This document shows positions 53,412 to 64,000 of a stretch of 64,000 nucleotides of DNA, one piece after another (the stretch's first letter is position 1; every line of letters begins with the position of its first letter). The translations under genes and the position numbers were made by a program. The notes under the pieces were generated by a model. That model made no database searches, was not told where the DNA came from, and saw only the letters and a program-made list of their open reading frames with translations. The DNA comes from Strigops habroptila (Eukaryota; Chordata; Aves; Psittaciformes; Psittacidae): positions 134,384,057 through 134,448,056 of the forward strand of contig NC_044277.2 of NCBI RefSeq assembly GCF_004027225.2. Reading direction: 5' to 3'.

Positions 53412-53432
53412 CCCCCCCCCCCCCCCCCCCCC
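53412..53432. repeat. C21 homopolymer followed by a T/C tract
   Basis: Twenty-one consecutive C, preceded by CTCCCTT and followed by TTTTTTTCCTTC. The minus strand is a G21 run able to form quadruplex-type structures. The exact length is uncertain because homopolymers are error-prone in sequencing. Confidence 0.9.
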
Positions 53433-56400
53433 TTTTTTTCCTTCTTTTTTCTTTCTTTCTCCTTTGAGGAGGGGAATTCTTTTCTTTTTCTTTTTCAGAA
53501 CTTTGTGGCTAGGAAAAGGTGAACTAGGGAGGAGAATGATTCCTGTTAGCCTATTCCTTCTCAGTCAGATTGATGGAGAAGACACTTTTGTTATTCCTGA
53601 ATTCCTGAGGATTTGGGAATCCTCATGCTTTTGTGTACCCACTTTGTGACAAAATCCAGTACCTGACTCCTAGTTTCTGAGCATTACTTCCACCAATGTT
53701 ATTGTTACGTAATTCTTAAGTTTCAAAGCTTCAGGTAATTCTACTTCTTGTTTTAAAATGTCTGATTATGTGTTTCTTTGGTGTTCGTTTTTGTTTGAAA
53801 ATGACACTGTTGGAGTAACAGGAATAGAACATGACATAGATTTACATTGTTTTACATGTAGAAATTAATATTTCTGTCCATAAATATTGAACTTCAGCTC
53901 CCAAAATAGTAGTTGCTCCTGCCTTTCCAGGAGAAAACTGGTCCTGGTAATTGCTGATGAATTTTTGTATTAACCAGAAATCATAGCTCAAATCTATACT
54001 TCCAGTGTGCTCAGCCACAGCAAGATCTTTTTTTTCTTCCACATCTAATCTGAAATTCAACTCTGTCCTTAATGGATACATAAAATTTACTATAACCGTT
54101 TTGAGGGGGAGGCAAGTGGGATAAAAAAGAGCTTGTGATTAAAGCTTTGGCCTCTAAAAGATTATTTACAAGACTAACCACTTCCTACAGACCTAAGAAT
54201 CTTGAATTAATTTTATATAGAAAAAAGTAGATTCCAGTGTTTGGTCTGCAAACAATCCCTGCATGTATTGGAAATACTATGAAGTAAATAATTAATTTTT
54301 GAATTTATGTCGGGTCTTTATTACTTTTTCTGGTGAATTTAGTAAAATTACATTATGGAATGCCACCAACTAAATGCATCTTTTGCCAAGAAAACATACC
54401 ACCTTGTGATTTAACATGGTGCCACCATCAAATAGGTTTTATATTAATTCAGTAGGTGCTCAGAGTACTTTATCAAATAGTACCTGTGGCTGAGGTGATG
54501 GAGAAACAAGATTTTTCTGTTGTGTTCTGTTAAAGTACAGCATAGCTGTTAAATGTTTAAAAAGATTTTGTGTAAAATAAATACAAGTGAAATTATTTAG
54601 TATATAAAACACAGGTGCAGAGCAACATTATCTTTTTTTCTGTTTGGTTCAGAACCGTACCCTTATCTGCCATGTCCACTACGTTTTGCAAGAGTCAAAT
54701 TTGATTATAGTGAAAACTAGTCCTTACTTTTTTCTTTTTCCTTACTACTTACAATATTTAGTATACGGTTATGTATTCTAGAAATGCACACCTCAAAAAC
54801 CTTCCTTATTTTACATTTGTGATCTCCATCCCTTCATGTGGTTGACGGGAATAAGTCATGGGCTTCTACTGCAAACTTCTTGCCTAGAAGACATGGCTAA
54901 CAAACTTCTGGAGATCCTTGCAGGACGATGTAAACAGTATTGGTCTTGCACTGGTCAGCTGATAAAGCCCTTCGTAACCTTCCCTGTCCTTAAATGCTGA
55001 TTGCATTCAGGATAAGCCCAGTATTATTGAACATACCTGTCCATGAAGTTGACTTGCAGTAAGTCCTCACGAAAAGCGAGCTCAGTAGTATCTTCTTCAG
55101 CCTTATCCTTGAACTTTTTGGGACTCCGTAGCTGAATTTTCTTCCTTTGTTGATCCCTCAGTTGCTTAAAACAGTGTGTATTTGCTTACTTCATTTGTCC
55201 TTTTCTTTGGTTTAACTGTAATGTAACCCTTTGCGATAAAGTGTATGAAGTTCATGTTTTGCATTCCTGTTATGTTAACCTACAGTACTGTCTAACCTTA
55301 ATGTTCAAAAAATCACAAGTCAAGTCCTCAATCTCTGATTTATTTGTTTTTTTAATAGTAAGATGTGAAAATTAATATATTGGTTTGCTTTCAGTGGTCT
55401 TTTGAGATTCTGCACGTGCCATATTTTCCAAATATTGACATAGGAATGTATGAATACACATAAAATTTAAGTTAATTTGGAGATTCTGAGATCCAAGTAT
55501 CCATAAAGGCTTTAAGAAAACACCCAGTATTGTTGCTATAACATTTGGAAGACCAGATAACATTAGATAACAGAACATGATACTGATAAACCATTCTACT
55601 TTCCATCTGTTTGCATAGGTGGTCTTACTCTTTTGTTTCTTTGTGTAATTGTTAATTTTTTGCAAGACTAGCAAGGTGCTAATATACATTTTAAGTAGTT
55701 TCAAACTTCTCAGCAAAGATTTCATGATCTTTGTAGTTAAGTGTCTAATGTTTAGGAAAAATGTTGACTGTTCTTTAAATTGATCCTATATTTGAGCTAT
55801 TTGTTTTGGCAATTTGAGAGCAATTACCATACATTTCTGAATGGTGTTAGAATAGAGGCCCTGCAAGCTTTACCCGCATCCTGTGGTGATAACAGGAGTC
55901 GGATGCTCACAAACTTTTCTTTAGCTGACTATTTATGAAAATTTCTCTAGAGGCTAAGAAATTTGGATAAACAGTTCTAAAAGAAGTCTCAAAACTTACA
56001 ACCAGATACAGAAATCTGAGGACCTAAAGCATACCAGTTAAAAAAAAAAAAGTTTAGAAATTCTTAAAATGCTGTTCTTGACAAGCAAAACTTCAGAGGA
56101 AAGAGTGTGAGGCCCCAATTCAAAGCTCTTTATTTGTTATACCAGAACAGAAAAAAAAATAAGTATTATTTCAGGCCAACAACTTGGCAGGAATTTAGAT
56201 CTGAGTCCAAGGTTTCTGAAACCAGAGGCTTGAGAATGTTAGCAGGTTCAGCGCTAGTAATGAAGGGAGAATACAATGATTTCACAGATAGCTGAGATAT
56301 AAATCATAGTCACAATGTTTAAAGGAGTTATTTGGAAACTGTAGAATTGCAGTAACAAACGGAAAGAGGTGTAAGTGTTGGTGTTGCATGTGTTCCTTGT

Positions 56401-56573
56401 TGCTAAGTAGTAGGGCAATTTTTGAGAGCTGGTGAAAAAAAAAGAATGGATTTCTGGTTGTGGGTCAGGATGAGTTTTATGCCAAGAATAATGTGACTAA
56501 GTGAGGCAAAATATTGTTGAGTCCTCTACTTACAACTTTGGTAGCTCGTAAATGATTTCAGCATGGTATAGCA

Positions 56574-56695
56574 TTGCCAGGTTGGATGGAGCTTTGAGCA
56601 GCCTGATCAAGTGGAAGGTGTCCCTGCCTGTGGCAGGGAGGTTGGAACTAGATGACCTTAAGGTCCCTTCCACCTCAAACCATTCTTTGATTGTG
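56574..56695 (+). mobile_element. CR1 LINE 3' tail, short
   Basis: About 120 bases of CR1 3' UTR: CCAGGTTGGATGGAGCTTTG, then AAGGTGTCCCTGCCTGTGGC, then AACTAGATGACCTTAAGGTC, ending near CATTCTTTGATTGTGC. It lies inside the PLCL2 intron in sense orientation. Confidence 0.9.
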
Positions 56696-59600
56696 CAAAG
56701 CTACACTTACCAGTATTTTGTGGTGGTGGGTTTTTTTTGGTCTTTCTGGGATTCCAGTGAATTTCTTGCTGGAAAGTGTCTTGGGAGATCTTATTGTGAG
56801 AGGCAGTTGTTGAACAGCAGCAAAATCCCTCTGTGACTTGTCAAATCATCTTCTCTCAGCATTGCAGTGTATGAAATTAATGCAACACTTCTTAACCCTC
56901 CCTCTGGAAATAGGGTTCCTTTTATGGTGGTTCTTACTTTGTAAGATTTCTTTCTTAATATAGGCAGAATAAAGTTTTGTGTCTAACATAGTTTTCTTTT
57001 GTTTCTACCTTGCTTTTAATGAATGTCGTGGTCATCCCAGGGAGGAAGCTGCATTTTCTCTCCAATGTTCCAGTGGGAAAATAAGCAGGACTGCCATTCG
57101 TGCACCTGATACATTGAAGAAAGGGAGAGAGAGGCAACACTTTAGAGAAAATAAAAGATGTTTGGACTTTTCTTTTAAATTGCACTACTGCTCAGGAGTA
57201 AGATGTATTCTCATCTAACTATGTTTATGTAGATGATACAGGAAAATTCACTATGTCTGTGGTCATTTTGTGTGTTACACTAGCTGCAGTTCTATGAGGC
57301 AGAAATCGTGCTGCTTGAAACTTCCTCATTTCCATCCATGTTGTTTTTGTAGCTTGCCAAACTCGTTACTTGTTTTAATTCAGCAATGAAAAGCCATTTC
57401 TCCTCGCCTCCAGGAAATCTTTGTTTTAATGTAATTTGTTACTGTAAAACACAATAAGAAATGTACTAAAACTGTAGGAGACTTTGAACTGGACTGTTCC
57501 TGAAAAATGTACTTATCTCACATTTTATATTTTCTTTCAATGCTCAGAAATCACTGATTGGGAGAAGGTGACACCTCTAGAATTTTATAACCCTGTTTCG
57601 TTTACATGTAAGAATGAGAAGAAAAAAAAATCCAAGCCAAAGCAGTCTGGTTTTGAGATGTAACTTCAGCCATGAATGCTAGAGAAATTTAAAGTTTATG
57701 GGCATCTTTTCTCCAGTTCCTTGACCAAACTATTTTGAGATTCCTTACTAAAGGTATTTGTTGTGCTCAGCATTTCATACTCTATTTTCCTTCAGTTATT
57801 GCAAAGCTTATTAGGGCTGAGACACTTGTTTGCACTTGTGTAGAGGAACAAGGTCTCAGAAGTCAATGTGAGGGACAGAACCATGATGAAGAAAATGTTT
57901 CTTAACAAATGCTTTGGAAAGAAATCTGGCAGTTTTTCAATTAGACGGAAATAATCACTTGATGCAAAAAGGTGTTTCTTGTAACTTACTTTTAATTCCA
58001 CCCACACGCTACCTTTTATTCTTTTTTGTTTGTTTTTTTGGTTTTAAATTCTTTTTGCATGTGGGAGACTGTGGGTGTCTCTTCTCTGGCCTGCTTATTA
58101 TTTGAGTTCCAAATAATTGACCTAGGTTGGTAGGTAAGAACAATAAAAAAAAAAAAGTGTCATTTTATTTTCTTCTACTATATGCATAAAATTATTGTAT
58201 TATATGTGTTTCTTCTCCTTGTAGCATGCATGTCCATTGTGTATCACTTAATATTTTTGGAATCTTTTTATTTTCTTTTAAAAGATAGTAGCATAAAGTT
58301 ATTGTCATTTTCTTGGGCCAAACTTGTAAGATAGTTCTATTTAGTTCAATGCACAGGATTAATTGAATAGACTACGAGGAAGACGATATATCCTATTTAA
58401 TATGCGTATCGCTGAATAAAAGTTGTACTTTTTGTGATATTTGTTCCTGATTCATAGGAATGTTCTTAATTCACAGGGTTTGTTGGAAGAGTCAAATGCG
58501 TGAATAAAACAGAGTTCTATTTGCATTTAAAATTGTCAATATAAACTTAAAAGCAGAGATATTTGAAATATTCCTAATTTAATTTCAGATTAATTAAAAT
58601 TACAAGTTACCATTCAGATTTATTTTGTGGCTTGGAAATAATTAACTACACAGGAAGAGAATGTTGTGTTGCTGTGGTGTTTCAAGTGGGCCAACCAGCT
58701 TCTGGTCCATAGCGATACCAGTTTGCTTTTCCAATGAGTTTGTACTGTTAAAAAAACACACCACAAAGCGGGTCAGAGCATTAAGAGAGTGTGTATATAA
58801 AGGGAAAAGAGAAAGGTACAGAGCACTGGAGTTGCACATCTCTTGTGGGCTGGTTCTCCTGCATGTCATTTTCCTTTACACTTTGATACAGCCAAGGAGA
58901 GAGGAAATGGAAAGTAGCTCAAAGCTACCTTATATATATTTCTCTTAGTGCCAGCCACAGATGTGGTAATAGGATCCTTGCCATGAGCGAAAGTAGCTTC
59001 ATGGGTTGTTGCAAAGGCTAAGTTCCTTAGTAACACTCACTTCCATCTAGCTGGTATTCCTGTTGGAAAAAAAAAAGGTGGGTTTTGGAGGCTGTTGAAC
59101 TAATAATTAGCAGCTGCTTTGTTCCAGTGGTGTGCTGTAAAGCAAGCACGGCAGTGCAACAATCTCCGACATGTGAAGTGGATCAGAAACTTAAAAACTG
59201 GAGTATAAATAAATTTATTCTCAAACACATCTCTTAAGCTTTCTTAAGTCTTCTTTTAAGAATGGCTTTTCTGCATCTAGCCCTTTTGATGCTTCTCTGC
59301 ATCATCGTATCTCCAGTGAAAGTGGGCATGCTTGAATGACTACTTGAATGCAGGCTCTGAGAAGCATGCGGGGAAGGCAGAGCTGAAGGTCATGTAGGCA
59401 AAGGCTGAGTAACAGTACAAAAGAAACTGATGGCTCAGTGCCCACTGGATAGATACTAGATGGGACAATCTGCTCAGAAAAGTACAGGGAATGGAGTTAC
59501 ATGGCTTGGCAAAGGCTGGACTCAGCAACTGATAAAGACAACTTGGTGCTGAATTTCCAGGCTGCCCTGTCCCTGATCCAGAAGCACTGGCTGGATTCTA

Positions 59601-60179
59601 TCTCAGGGTAGGATAAGGTACCAAAGTACCACTTTGGAGCCCCTCTAGCAGCCCAGGTGATTCACAACGAGGTCACCTGGAGGATGTAGTCAGCCTAGGG
59701 CTGGTGCAGCCATCACTGCTGCCTTTGCCTCTGGGGCTGCTTTGCTCTTGAGCTGTTGACTGCAGTCAGTGCTGTCAGCCTCGAGAAGCTGGGTGAGAGC
59801 TGCAGCAAAGGAGCCTTGTGAAGCCAAGCATCCAGCTGTGCAGCCTTATCACTGCTGTAGAGTTGGAGTGGCCTCCGGGAGGTGCCCAGGTGCTGTAACG
59901 GTCTCAAGGGAGCAAGCACATCCCTCATTCATTGTCTCAGACACCTCAGTGTGAAGGAAGGAAGACACAGGCAGTGAAGCCCTGGGCTGTGCTTTGACTT
60001 TAACAATAAAAAGGTCACTGCTTGTCCCCCACCCCCCTCACCATCCTCAGCTTTCGGCAGAGAGAAGTGCAAGAATGGAATAAGTATGTATCATTATCCT
60101 CATTGTATTTTTCATTGACCTATTGCTCAAGGGTTTTCTGAGTCAGAGTTGGTATTCTCATATTTAGTATCTGCATTTA

Positions 60180-60560
60180 AAGGACATTATTTTTCCAAGT
60201 TTCTTTTTGAACCCTGTACACTTTGGCATCTGTAGCACATCCTGTGGCTCGGAGTTCCATACCTTGAATGTGTTTGTAATGAAAAGGTACCTTCTTGTCT
60301 TTATTTTGAATCTGGCACATGCTAGTTTAATTTGATGTCTCTTTAATTCTTTTTATAGGGTGAGATGGTGAGCAGTCGTTCCTTATTCATGTTCTTTATT
60401 TCAGTTTTTAATTAATATTCTGATGTCGCATTTGCTCTCCTGTAAAGTACTTGTGTATGATGTATAACTTCAAAGATTTCTTGACATCTTGGAGTCATAT
60501 TTTTAACATAACAGCTGTCTTGCCTAGTTGGAAAAGATTGAAGTCTTTTATTAATGATGT
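60180..60560 (-). mobile_element. Ancient CR1/L3-type LINE 3' end, second copy
   Basis: CATCCTGTGGCTCGGAGTTC with CATACCTTGAATGTG, then AAAAGGTACCTTCTTGTC, TTATTCATGTTCTTT and a weak CTAGTTGGAAAAGATTGAAG. These follow the same consensus order as the copy at 51945 but start further into the element, so the 3' UTR end is missing. The right limit is soft. Confidence 0.62.
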
Positions 60561-61156
60561 GCTGTGTCTCTCAGCCTCTTTTTCCTCAGTATTTGAAAGT
60601 ATCTTAGACACACGTGGAATCTCAATGCATAGGGAGCTTGTCATACATGTTGACAGAGTTTGGTTATCTCACTTAACTGTAAGCCACCTTTCACCTGCAG
60701 CAGAACGCTTCCACACTAGCAGCTTATTCTGACCTTGTGAACTTGTGTGCTGGTAGTAATTTCCCACTGACAGTCTTACTTTCTCAAACATCTGTCATGT
60801 CAACATCCTCATTAAAGTTCGGCGTTCCTGTTTCTCCATCTTGTTTGTCTGCATTGTTTAAATGTCTCTCTTGTGTTATATCCTCATTCGCTATTGAAGT
60901 GTAGTCACTTTCTCTCTCTTACTTGAGTATACAGGATTCGTCCACAAAGGATTCATCATAAAATGCTGTTGAATCTATAAGGGCTTTTCTCAGTGATTAA
61001 AATTCAGAAGGTCACAGGAAAGTGTTGAATTAAATTGCTGATACTGTTCCTTTTTGGTTTAGAGGAAGCCTTCTTCCAGCTTGTGCTTACACTGTTACTT
61101 GTAGTTTTGGCAAATCTGCTTGGAATTATTCTTTCCAGAATTAGCCTCTCTGTTGC

Positions 61157-61330
61157 TATATCTAAATATATATATATAGAGATATATATATCTATATATA
61201 GATATATGCACATAGATATATATCTAAATATATATTGAGAAATATGAAATATTTATATATTTCAATATATAATATTGAATGTATAATAAATTAATATATT
61301 TTCAATATATATTAAATATATATATATTGA
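61157..61330. repeat. AT-rich tract with nested inverted repeats
   Basis: About 170 bases almost entirely of A and T, made of ATATAT, TCTAAATATA and TTTCAATATAT blocks. It includes the palindrome TTCAATATATAATATTGAA (61261-61279) and several ATATCTATATATAGATAT-like foldbacks. Confidence 0.9.
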
Positions 61331-61960
61331 GAGTTTTGTATTTTTTTTCTTATTCTCCTTTTCTATTCACCTCTTTTACCCATAGAAAAAAGAAAACCCT
61401 TCTTAGTTCTGAAAAGGATTGGAGTGATTTGATGACTTCTGTGTGTGGGAGAGAGAGCGGTTATTTTCTTCATTCTTGATGCCTTTTTCTCTTTTCAAGG
61501 AGTTCAAGCTGGCCTTTTGTTAACAGAAATTGCTTGCTGATTGAATCCATTAACAACATACTTGCATTCAACTTAAGATACCTGTGGCTATCTCATGGTG
61601 GGTACTGGAATTATTTCTTCATGCTCAGTGGGGAAGGGGGAATTGTGGTTTATATGAGAGGTGAAAATGATCAAAAAACTGTTCAGTCATTGTCCATAGT
61701 GTTTAGTAATAAACTGATGGGAATTGATGAAATCCAGTTGATGTGGAGGGTCCTTAGCAGATCAGTCTGAATCGTTTGGAACTGGAGAATATTCTGCAGA
61801 TGCGAAAATGACAGTTGTCAATGTTCATCCCTAAAAGCTGAGGCTACAAGAGAGGATTTCTTTCACAGCCCCTGATTAAGATTCAAGCTTTATTGCTGCC
61901 ATGTATTTATTACTGATTGAGATAAAGCAAGATAAAAGCTTTGTATTATGTCCATGCTTT

Positions 61961-61982
61961 AAAAAAAAAAAAAAAAATTTTT
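61961..61982. repeat. A17T5 homopolymer pair
   Basis: Seventeen A followed by five T in the intron. No recognisable retroposed body precedes it, so it is recorded only as a simple repeat. Confidence 0.85.
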
Positions 61983-62689
61983 AGTTGTAGATCCAAATTA
62001 GAATTAAATACAACCCCCAAAATCTTAAGGAAAATGACCTTGTAAATCTGGTTGCTTAGAATAGCAGAATCTCTGCCTGGAGGATTCACAGGAATCATAG
62101 TTTTGTTTTCAAGTGAGAATTCTTTTGTTATTTTTGATATTAGTTGGAGGCTTTGAACTCTGCTCTCTCAAGACCTTTGGGAGAAATCTCCGTTCCCTCT
62201 AAGGGAGGCTAGTCCCTTAGAAGATTGTTGCACACGTTTTCTGTCTAGAGTGCTAGAAGCCACAGATAATTTGGAAGTAGAATCTAGAAAAATCAATCTG
62301 GACTGCAACTGGTTAGACTAAACAAATGGCAGTTTCTGGGGTACTGAGAAAAAAATTGAAAACACTCAGGCAACACAGCTGTTGAACGTGGTGAAACTAT
62401 GAATCTAACTTACCTTAAGAATCTTAAATGATTTCTGTGTCTTACAGAAGTCGATACAGGTTTAGTATCAAAGTAAAGTAATGAAAATAAAACCCCAGAA
62501 GAAATTGAATTGGTAAATTTTCTTAGTCAGAAACTAACCCTGCAGCATTTTTCTTGGCTATCTCCTCCACTCCCATCCATATACTGGTCTTTTAAAAACT
62601 CAAAGGACAGTGTTATTAATCCCAAGAGTGTGCTAGTGATGATCCTTTTAGGAGAAAACAGGGCTGGAAAGTATCTTGAAGTTACCATG

Positions 62690-63221
62690 TGTAGTGGGTT
62701 GACCTTGGCTGGCAGCCACTCACTTGCCTCTCCCTTCAATGGCCAGAGGAGAGAGCAGAAACAGCAAAAGCAAAGAATCTCACAGTTCAGGATAAAGACA
62801 GTTTAATAAGTGAAGGAAAGAGGAAGGTAAAACAAGTGATGCAAAGGAAATTACTCACTACGTCCCACAAGCAGACCCATTTCCAGCAAGTCTCCATGCA
62901 GCAGTCACCTTGGAAGATAAACCCTCCCCTTCTGCTACCTGAGTTTAACCATTGAGCGTGTTACACAGTATGGAATATGCCTTTGACCAGTTCAGGTCAT
63001 TTGTCCTGGCTGCATCCCCTTGCAGCTTCTTGTCCATCCATACTTTATCTGCTGGAGTGGGGCCAGTGTGAGGAGGAAAAACAGCCTTAACACTGTGCAG
63101 GCACTATTCAGCAGCAGCCAAAACATTGGTGTGTTATCCACACTGTTTTAGTCTCAAAACCAAACCACAAGTCTATACATAGGCTGCTGTGAAGAAAATC
63201 AGGTCCATTCCAGCCAGACCA
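62690..63221 (-). mobile_element. Solo LTR of an avian endogenous retrovirus
   Basis: The + strand starts TGTAGTGGGTTGACCTTGG and ends CCAGCCAGACCA, giving TG...CA ends. On the minus strand the order matches an avian LTR I recognise: TGGCTGGAATGG near the 5' end, then GTTTTGAGACTAAAACAGTG, GATAACACACCAATG, TTTGGCTGCTGCTGAATAGT, GGCATATTCCATACTG in the U3/TATA area, ATTAAA as a polyadenylation-type signal (62802-62807), and the closing GGTCAACCCACTACA. No interior retroviral sequence flanks it, so it looks like a product of LTR-LTR recombination. It shares its terminal GTTGACCTTGGCTGG block with the LTR at 42098. Confidence 0.8.
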
Positions 63222-64000
63222 TGGTTTTCCTGTGTCTCAAGAGTGTCATCAGAGTAGTACACTTCTCCCAAATAAATACTTGTATGTATGGTTTGGAGTT
63301 TCTCTGTGTGTGTATTTTGGTTAGTTAAAAGACAACATGCTGATGTCTTTTAAATAAACTACTTCTTGTGGTTAGCTGTTGATGAATGCAGGGAATGTGA
63401 TACATTTGTGATCAGAAAACTTGTGTACAACTAGTATGGCTTTGAAAATAGCCATATGAATGCCTTTAAATGCTTAACAGCTCTTTAGAGTACTTAATTT
63501 TTAAAGTATTACATACATTAATTAAAAATTTTGGCTCAATCTGTGATAGAGATTGAATCAGCTGGTGCAGCATGCAGGCCATCAAGGCTGGCTTTACAAG
63601 CGCTCTCTCTTCAAATTTCCCTGACTGCCACTAATACCAATTTATTTCTCTTCTACAGTCGTGCATGCCTCCTCCCATCATTTTCCAGTTAAGAATAGAG
63701 TGCTGTTAATAATAATAAAAAAATAAAGAAATCCTAAGGTTTTCAGGCTTCACAAGAAAAAAGACAGACCCTGATCATTTGGAAAAGGGTGACAATTCAC
63801 TCCTGAGTGCCGAAGAGCTGAAATCTTCATGAGTTTTTCAAAGTACAAAGTTAATTTTTTGTAACAATGAGAGACTTTGATCAATTCTAATTTTCATCTC
63901 ACAGTCTACCCAGTGCATCAAACTTCCTTATAATTTCAGTAATAGTATGTCAGTTTTCAGGAATGATCTAGAACATGTAGGTCAGAAGTCTGGTAAGATA

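Larger units (their letters stand above)
41151..64000 (+). other. PLCL2: First coding intron of PLCL2, 5' part (continues past the window)
   Basis: This stretch starts with the GTAAGA donor and runs at least 22.85 kb to the right edge. No segment of it translates into the next expected PLCL2 sequence (the conserved KKTVSF region and PH domain), so the acceptor lies outside the window. The PLCL2 gene is known to have very long 5' introns. The stretches between the annotated repeats (41151-42097, 43460-49834, 49958-51944, 52401-60179, 60561-62689, 63222-64000) are AT-rich. Their reading frames are short and chance-like, and I see no RNA gene or second promoter in them. Confidence 0.85.

Noticed and set aside
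1..64000. Search for a CRISPR array, tRNA/rRNA gene, prophage or operon
   Set aside because: Nothing of the kind is visible; the window is vertebrate intergenic and intronic DNA.

Overview
This window is vertebrate nuclear DNA, almost certainly from a bird and probably a songbird. It is AT-rich and gene-poor. It carries 5'-truncated CR1 LINE tails of the avian type, with the octamer-like ATTCTATGA terminal repeats. It also carries two endogenous-retrovirus LTRs of a kind I recognise as common in passerine genomes. No bacterial or archaeal features (dense ORFs, operons, CRISPR) are present.

The only protein-coding sequence I can support is the first coding exon of PLCL2 (phospholipase C-like 2, also called PRIP-2) on the + strand. 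It encodes residues 1-110 at 40821-41150 and ends in a clean splice donor. It lies in a roughly 2.1 kb CpG island (about 39003-41165). The island also appears to hold a short non-coding 5' exon joined by a ~0.7 kb intron. Everything after 41150 is the start of a very long first coding intron that runs off the right edge (at least 22.85 kb). Everything before ~39000 is intergenic upstream DNA with no gene I can recognise.

Layout: 1-39000 is intergenic, with CR1 copies at ~1918-2482 and ~20479-20937 (both minus) and ~36312-36546 and ~38748-38980 (both plus). It also holds a 28-bp exact tandem duplication, a 20-bp TATAA-containing tandem array, a perfect GT/AT/AC palindrome and a long all-purine tract. 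39003-41165 is the PLCL2 promoter, 5' UTR and first coding exon. 41151-64000 is intron, with a 3' LTR plus a remnant of retroviral interior (42098-~43450), a (TG)n tract, a striking ~123-bp near-perfect inverted repeat at 49835-49957, two copies of an ancient CR1/L3-type LINE tail, a C21 tract, an AT-rich cruciform-prone tract, and a solo LTR at about 62690-63221.

I found no convincing new molecular system. The items most worth following up are the long hairpin at 49835-49957, the SIIK motif that ends the first PLCL2 coding exon, the predicted 5' UTR intron in the CpG island, and the degenerate minisatellite inside the first LTR.
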